Shown here piece by piece: positions 5,703-8,043 of a DNA stretch of 8,043 nt. The notes under the pieces were generated by a model. That model worked only from the letters and a program-made list of their open reading frames with translations. It was not told where the DNA came from and did not search any database. Each line of letters opens with the position of its first letter. Within the stretch, counting starts at the first letter, position 1. This DNA is from CBDFKY01 sp965248995 (lineage in GTDB: Bacteria; Pseudomonadota; Alphaproteobacteria; Rickettsiales; UBA998), in the NCBI GenBank assembly GCA_965248995.1, contig CBDFKY010000018.1:1-8043 (forward strand). Direction: 5' to 3'. The translations under genes were made by a program, and so were the position numbers.

Positions 5703-5822
5703 ATGACCGCGAAGAAAAAACCCGCTGAATCGAAAACGAGTCAAAAATCCTGCTGGAAAGGATATGAGCGCGTACCCGGTACGAAAGCGGGTGACAAAGG
5801 CAGCTGCCGCAAAAAAGATTAG
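5703..5822 (+). CDS. Small basic Cys/Trp protein, 39 aa
   Basis: This short gene has a strong Shine-Dalgarno (AAGGAGA, 5691-5697) six bases before ATG 5703. The product starts MTAKKKPAESKTSQKS, followed by CWKGYERVPGTKAGDKGSC and a basic tail RKKD. The two Cys flank a Trp-Lys-Gly-Tyr core, giving a compact motif with a Lys-rich leader. I have an impression of similar short CWKGY proteins in other bacteria and phages but cannot name a family, so no function is given. It could bind nucleic acid or metal, which is speculation. The stop TAG (5820-5822) overlaps the maf stop (5819-5821 on the other strand), so the two genes share 3 bp tail to tail and have no space for separate terminators. Confidence 0.72.
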   Translation: MTAKKKPAESKTSQKSCWKGYERVPGTKAGDKGSCRKKD

Positions 5823-6400
5823 CGCTCACGCATGAAAGCAAGCAATCCGTCCAGCGGCAGCCCTTTAATGGCAGAGGTGCTGCCCTGAACCGATTCAAAC
5901 AGCGTATGTCCCGTTTTTTCATACGCATAGGCGCCGCAGGCGCCAAAAGGTCTATCTCTCTCGAGATAGGCCTCTATCGCTTGTGCATCCATAGCTTTCA
6001 TGCGCAGAGTGACGGTTTCCACTTCTTCCCACAAAAGCTTCCTCTCACGATAGACACAAGCGGCACTATGCTGGAAATGCGTACGTCCTTGCAAAGCCGT
6101 TAAATGGGAAATGGCGGCATCCATCGTGCCAGGCTTGCCGAAAATGCGGCCTTCCATCGCACAAATCTGATCCGCCCCGATCACGTATGCGCCTGAGTGA
6201 AGGTAGCTCACCGTCTCCGCTTTGCCGCGCGCCAGCAACGCCGCCTGAACGTCCGGCGCCAGATGATTGATCCGGTCTTTCTCCGCCTCTTCATCATAAG
6301 GCGAGGGAACGACCGTAAACGCGACTCCCGCTTCCGCCAGTATTTCCGCCCGTACGGGGGAGGCGGAAGCCAGGATGAGGGGACGGCGAAACGGATTCAT
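5819..6400 (-). CDS. maf: Maf/YceF-like nucleoside triphosphate pyrophosphatase
   Basis: This is a 193-residue member of the Maf family, which hydrolyses non-canonical or modified NTPs to monophosphates in the cytoplasm and so cleans the nucleotide pool. Motifs are LILASASPVRAEIL (8-21, with the Ser and Arg that bind phosphate), VIGADQICAMEGRIFGKPG (73-91, with catalytic Asp77), LQGRTH (103-108) and GLPLDGLLAFM (180-190) at the end. The GADQ rather than GADT form places it nearer the YceF branch (7-methyl-GTP specificity in E. coli) than YhdE. The substrate is therefore inferred. In many alphaproteobacteria this type sits near aroE, coaE and dnaQ by the origin; those genes are not in the window. 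ATG 6400 fits the family start, with only a weak ribosome-binding site. Confidence 0.94.
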   Translation of the reverse strand: MNPFRRPLILASASPVRAEILAEAGVAFTVVPSPYDEEAEKDRINHLAPDVQAALLARGKAETVSYLHSGAYVIGADQICAMEGRIFGKPGTMDAAISHLTALQGRTHFQHSAACVYRERKLLWEEVETVTLRMKAMDAQAIEAYLERDRPFGACGAYAYEKTGHTLFESVQGSTSAIKGLPLDGLLAFMRER

Positions 6401-6439
6401 GTCCGACTCGTAGCATAGCCGCCAAGGAAAAGGAAGTGC

Positions 6440-6469
6440 TTGACCGCGGACCTCAGGCTATTGTATCTA
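6440..6469 (+). promoter_or_regulatory. Promoter of tRNA-His
   Basis: TTGACC (6440-6445), an 18-bp spacer and TATCTA (6464-6469) form a good sigma-70-type promoter. Transcription would start near 6476, about 16 bp before the tRNA. It lies between the divergent maf gene and the tRNA. Confidence 0.7.
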
Positions 6470-6491
6470 GGGTGACTCTTTTGAAGGGTAT

Positions 6492-6569
6492 GGCGGGTGT
6501 AGCTCAGTTGGTTAGAGCGCCAGTTTGTGGTACTGGAGGTCGCGGGTTCGAAACCCGTCACTCGCCCCA
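6492..6569 (+). tRNA. tRNA-His (anticodon GTG)
   Basis: The full cloverleaf is readable. The acceptor arm is GCGGGTG/CACTCGC with one G-T pair, the D arm GCTC/GAGC, and the anticodon arm CCAGT/ACTGG with loop TTGTGGT (GTG at 6527-6529). The variable loop is AGGTC and the T arm GCGGG/CCCGT with loop TTCGAAA. The His-specific extra G-1 (6492) is encoded and can pair with C73 (6566). The CCA end (6567-6569) is also encoded. Confidence 0.97.
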
Positions 6570-6586
6570 TTCAAAAAGACGCTATA

Positions 6587-7368
6587 CTATTTTCCAAAGG
6601 CCTTCAAAAATAATTCGGAAACACTATAGTAATCTGTCTTGGTTTGATTGATGTAGCGGGAAAGATAGAAGATAGGCGTATCGAGCAGGCCGTGCTTTAC
6701 AAGATAAAGGATGTTGATAATCCTGCCGGTACGGCCGTTCCCGTCAAAGAACGGGTGAATGCTTTCAAACTGATGGTGGATGATCGCCATCTTCATCAAA
6801 GCGTCCATGTCGGCAAGGCTGTCGTCATTGATGAAACGCTCCAGATTCTGCATATGCGCTTCAATCTCCTGCAGGGACTGCGGCGGAGTATAGACCGTTT
6901 CACCGGTAAAATCTTTTTAAGCGCCGTGCCCGCCTGCGAACGAAAGCCTGCGTCATTTCCTTCCGGTTCCTGCTGAATCGCTTTGATGAGGGCATTGGTC
7001 AGCAAGCCACCGTTCTTCACGTTTCCATATCCGTTGCGAAGTGCGGAGGCGTAGAGATGCACGTGCCCGGCGGCCTGGCTGGCGAATTGCTGGAGTGCGA
7101 TGTCGCTCTGATACAGTTCGTCATGCGTGGTCACGATGCTTTCGATGGCGGAACTGTCTTTTGCTTCCTGCAATGACAGGGTGTTGATAAGGATCGCCTG
7201 GTTCGGCATGGTGGAAGCGAATCCTTTGAGTTCAGCTAACGCGCGCGAAGCCTCTTTCACTTTTCTGAGCACCGTTTTATTTTCGGGGTCGTCAGGCAGC
7301 GGCAAGGTTGGAATCCGGTAGCTCGCTTTCAACGAAGCGCCGTTTTCCCGCACGGTTCGTATGTTCAT
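6587..7368 (-). pseudogene. fic: Fic/DOC-family AMPylase-like gene, broken by a frameshift and lacking its C-terminus
   Basis: Fic enzymes transfer AMP or related groups onto Ser, Thr or Tyr of target proteins. Frame 1 (7368 to about 6913) encodes the Fic N-domain (LPLPDDPENKTVLRKV, MPNQAILINTLSLQEA) and an SSAIES motif (about 72-77) matching the autoinhibitory [S/T]xxxE helix, as in class II Fic proteins. Frame 2 (about 6915 to 6587) encodes the flap FTGETVYTPP and the complete catalytic motif HPFFDGNGRTGR (6757-6722). The frames join at the run of five A (T on the plus strand, 6914-6918). Adding one A, or slipping -1, restores a continuous protein of about 260 residues. The family then usually has about 100 more residues. 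Here homology ends after TKTDYY and a short tail reaches TAG, 17 bp from tRNA-His. ATG 7368 has AGGGGG upstream. Possibilities are a decayed gene, phase variation, programmed slippage or a sequencing error. Confidence 0.85.
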
Positions 7369-7432
7369 AAACCCCCTGCCTCGCAAAGGTTCTTGTTTCT
7401 TATAGAGTCATTTAACGTAAAAGCCGAACGGA

Positions 7433-7561
7433 TATAGTGATTCGCATTTATAATTCCCCATTTTATGGGAATTATAAATGCGATAAAATCACTATAAAAC
7501 ATATAAGTATAGTCGTTTTATCGCCTTATAAAATGGGACATTTTAAAGGCGAACGACTATA
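7433..7561 (+). repeat. 129-bp double-hairpin palindromic element, copy C
   Basis: Hairpin 1 (7433-7496) has a 10-bp outer stem (TATAGTGATT/AATCACTATA), a 4-nt ATAA bulge, a 16-bp inner stem (CGCATTTATAATTCCC with its complement) and an 8-nt loop. A spacer AAACATATAAG follows. Hairpin 2 (7508-7561) has a 10-bp outer stem (TATAGTCGTT/AACGACTATA), a TTAT bulge, a stem of CGCCTT plus TAAAATG with one bulged A, and a 3-nt loop. The bulges face the spacer in mirror image, so the element is also an imperfect inverted repeat of itself. It is the best-preserved copy and lies in the spacer between the broken Fic gene and the nitrilase gene. Confidence 0.88.
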
Positions 7562-7568
7562 GCTGCTA

Positions 7569-7638
7569 TTGTCATCCTGAGCGTAGCGAAGGATCATCTG
7601 CAACCGGACGGGATCCTTCGCTACGCTCAGGATGACAA
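7569..7638. repeat. Perfect 27-bp inverted repeat (TGTCATCCTGAGCG-type hairpin)
   Basis: TTGTCATCCTGAGCGTAGCG begins the left arm (7569-7595). The right arm (7612-7638) is its exact reverse complement, and the loop is 16 nt. Sequences containing GTCATCCTGAGCG...GAAGGATC recur widely in bacterial genomes as dispersed repeats. This one begins 8 bp after element C. It may also act as a bidirectional transcription barrier, although only a short T run (7644-7648) lies downstream. Confidence 0.8.
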
Positions 7639-7708
7639 AACTCTTTTTACTCCGTTCAATACTTAAGTTTAAAAACTGTAGCGGATGGAAGTAAAACAGC
7701 GCCAGCGT

Positions 7709-8043
7709 TCAAATCCACGCAAAAGAAAAAATATCCGGCCGGTGATAATGCCCCGTCACGTCAAGGTCATACCCGGCTTTTATGCGTTCTTCCATATCGA
7801 TGTCGGCGATTAGCAGCCGCGTTTCGCCGTAAACCGGTTCCACTATGTAGTTCCCCATGGGGTTCACGATGCAACTGCCGCCGCGAATCAGAGTATTGCT
7901 GGCAGGTAATTTTGCATGCTCCCGCCAGTGGACCGGGAAATGATCGAGCGTCAGAACCTGGCAGGCGCTGAGCACGAAGCAGCATCCTTCACGGGCGATG
8001 TGACGGAGCGTATGCTGCCAGTTGTCACGGTCGTCCACGGTCG
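7709..8043 (-). CDS. Nitrilase-superfamily carbon-nitrogen hydrolase, C-terminal part
   Basis: The frame is open to the right edge, so the N-terminus is outside the window; about 111 residues are visible. They match the C-terminal third of aliphatic or aryl nitrilases: TVDDRDNWQHTLRHIA, GCCFVLSACQ, GGSCIVNPMGNYIVEP, LLIADIDMEERIKAGYDLDV and TGHYHRPDIF, then stop. Nitrilases hydrolyse nitriles to acids and ammonia through a Glu-Lys-Cys triad. The catalytic Cys segment precedes the visible part, so activity cannot be judged. The TGHYHRPD ending favours a true nitrilase over the shorter omega-amidase and Nit types. It is followed downstream by the repeat cluster at 7433-7638, and no terminator with a clear T-tract is seen. 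Confidence 0.9.
   Translation of the reverse strand, partial: TVDDRDNWQHTLRHIAREGCCFVLSACQVLTLDHFPVHWREHAKLPASNTLIRGGSCIVNPMGNYIVEPVYGETRLLIADIDMEERIKAGYDLDVTGHYHRPDIFSFAWI

Overview
The window looks like chromosomal DNA of an alphaproteobacterium. This is inferred from the DUF721/DciA-type protein, the long exported TPR protein, the YceF-like Maf and the secreted cyclophilin. I cannot name the genus. Genes are GC-rich, but the spacers are AT-rich and full of dispersed palindromic repeats, which is unusual for a compact bacterial chromosome.

Layout, left to right. Positions 1-119 hold a short coding-like fragment that runs off the left edge. Positions 120-278 hold a 129-bp double-hairpin element (copy A) and an adjoining remnant. 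A DUF721/DciA-like gene (314-652, +) converges on a large TPR gene (660-2420, -). The 625-bp gap between the TPR start and the queA stop (2421-3045) has two perfect TTATCCACA DnaA boxes, one TTATACACA box, several near-boxes and an AT-rich block. It is an origin-like region, ending in a truncated element (copy B). Then, all on the minus strand, come queA (3046-4098), an intrinsic terminator, a 62-codon acidic ORF with a good Shine-Dalgarno, a long intergenic hairpin and a periplasmic cyclophilin (4481-5077). On the plus strand are an unknown 106-codon ORF ending in its own terminator and a 39-codon Lys/Cys-rich ORF. The stop codon of the latter interlocks with that of maf (5819-6400, -). A well-formed promoter precedes tRNA-His(GTG). 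A Fic/AMPylase gene (6587-7368, -) is broken by a -1 frameshift in an A-run and lacks its usual C-terminus. The right end has element copy C (7433-7561), a 27-bp perfect inverted repeat (7569-7638) and the C-terminal part of a nitrilase (7709 to the edge, -).

The genes are mostly housekeeping: tRNA modification (queA), nucleotide sanitation (maf), protein folding (cyclophilin), replication (DciA-like) and translation (tRNA-His). The accessory signal is the 129-bp repeat. Copies A and C lie in opposite orientations and are 126/129 identical. Each is two hairpins in tandem with related ends that start and finish in TATAGT/ACTATA. It looks like a recently active MITE or REPIN-like element with no transposase in the window. 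The best candidates for follow-up are this element, the DnaA-box cluster and the terminator between the 62-codon ORF and queA.
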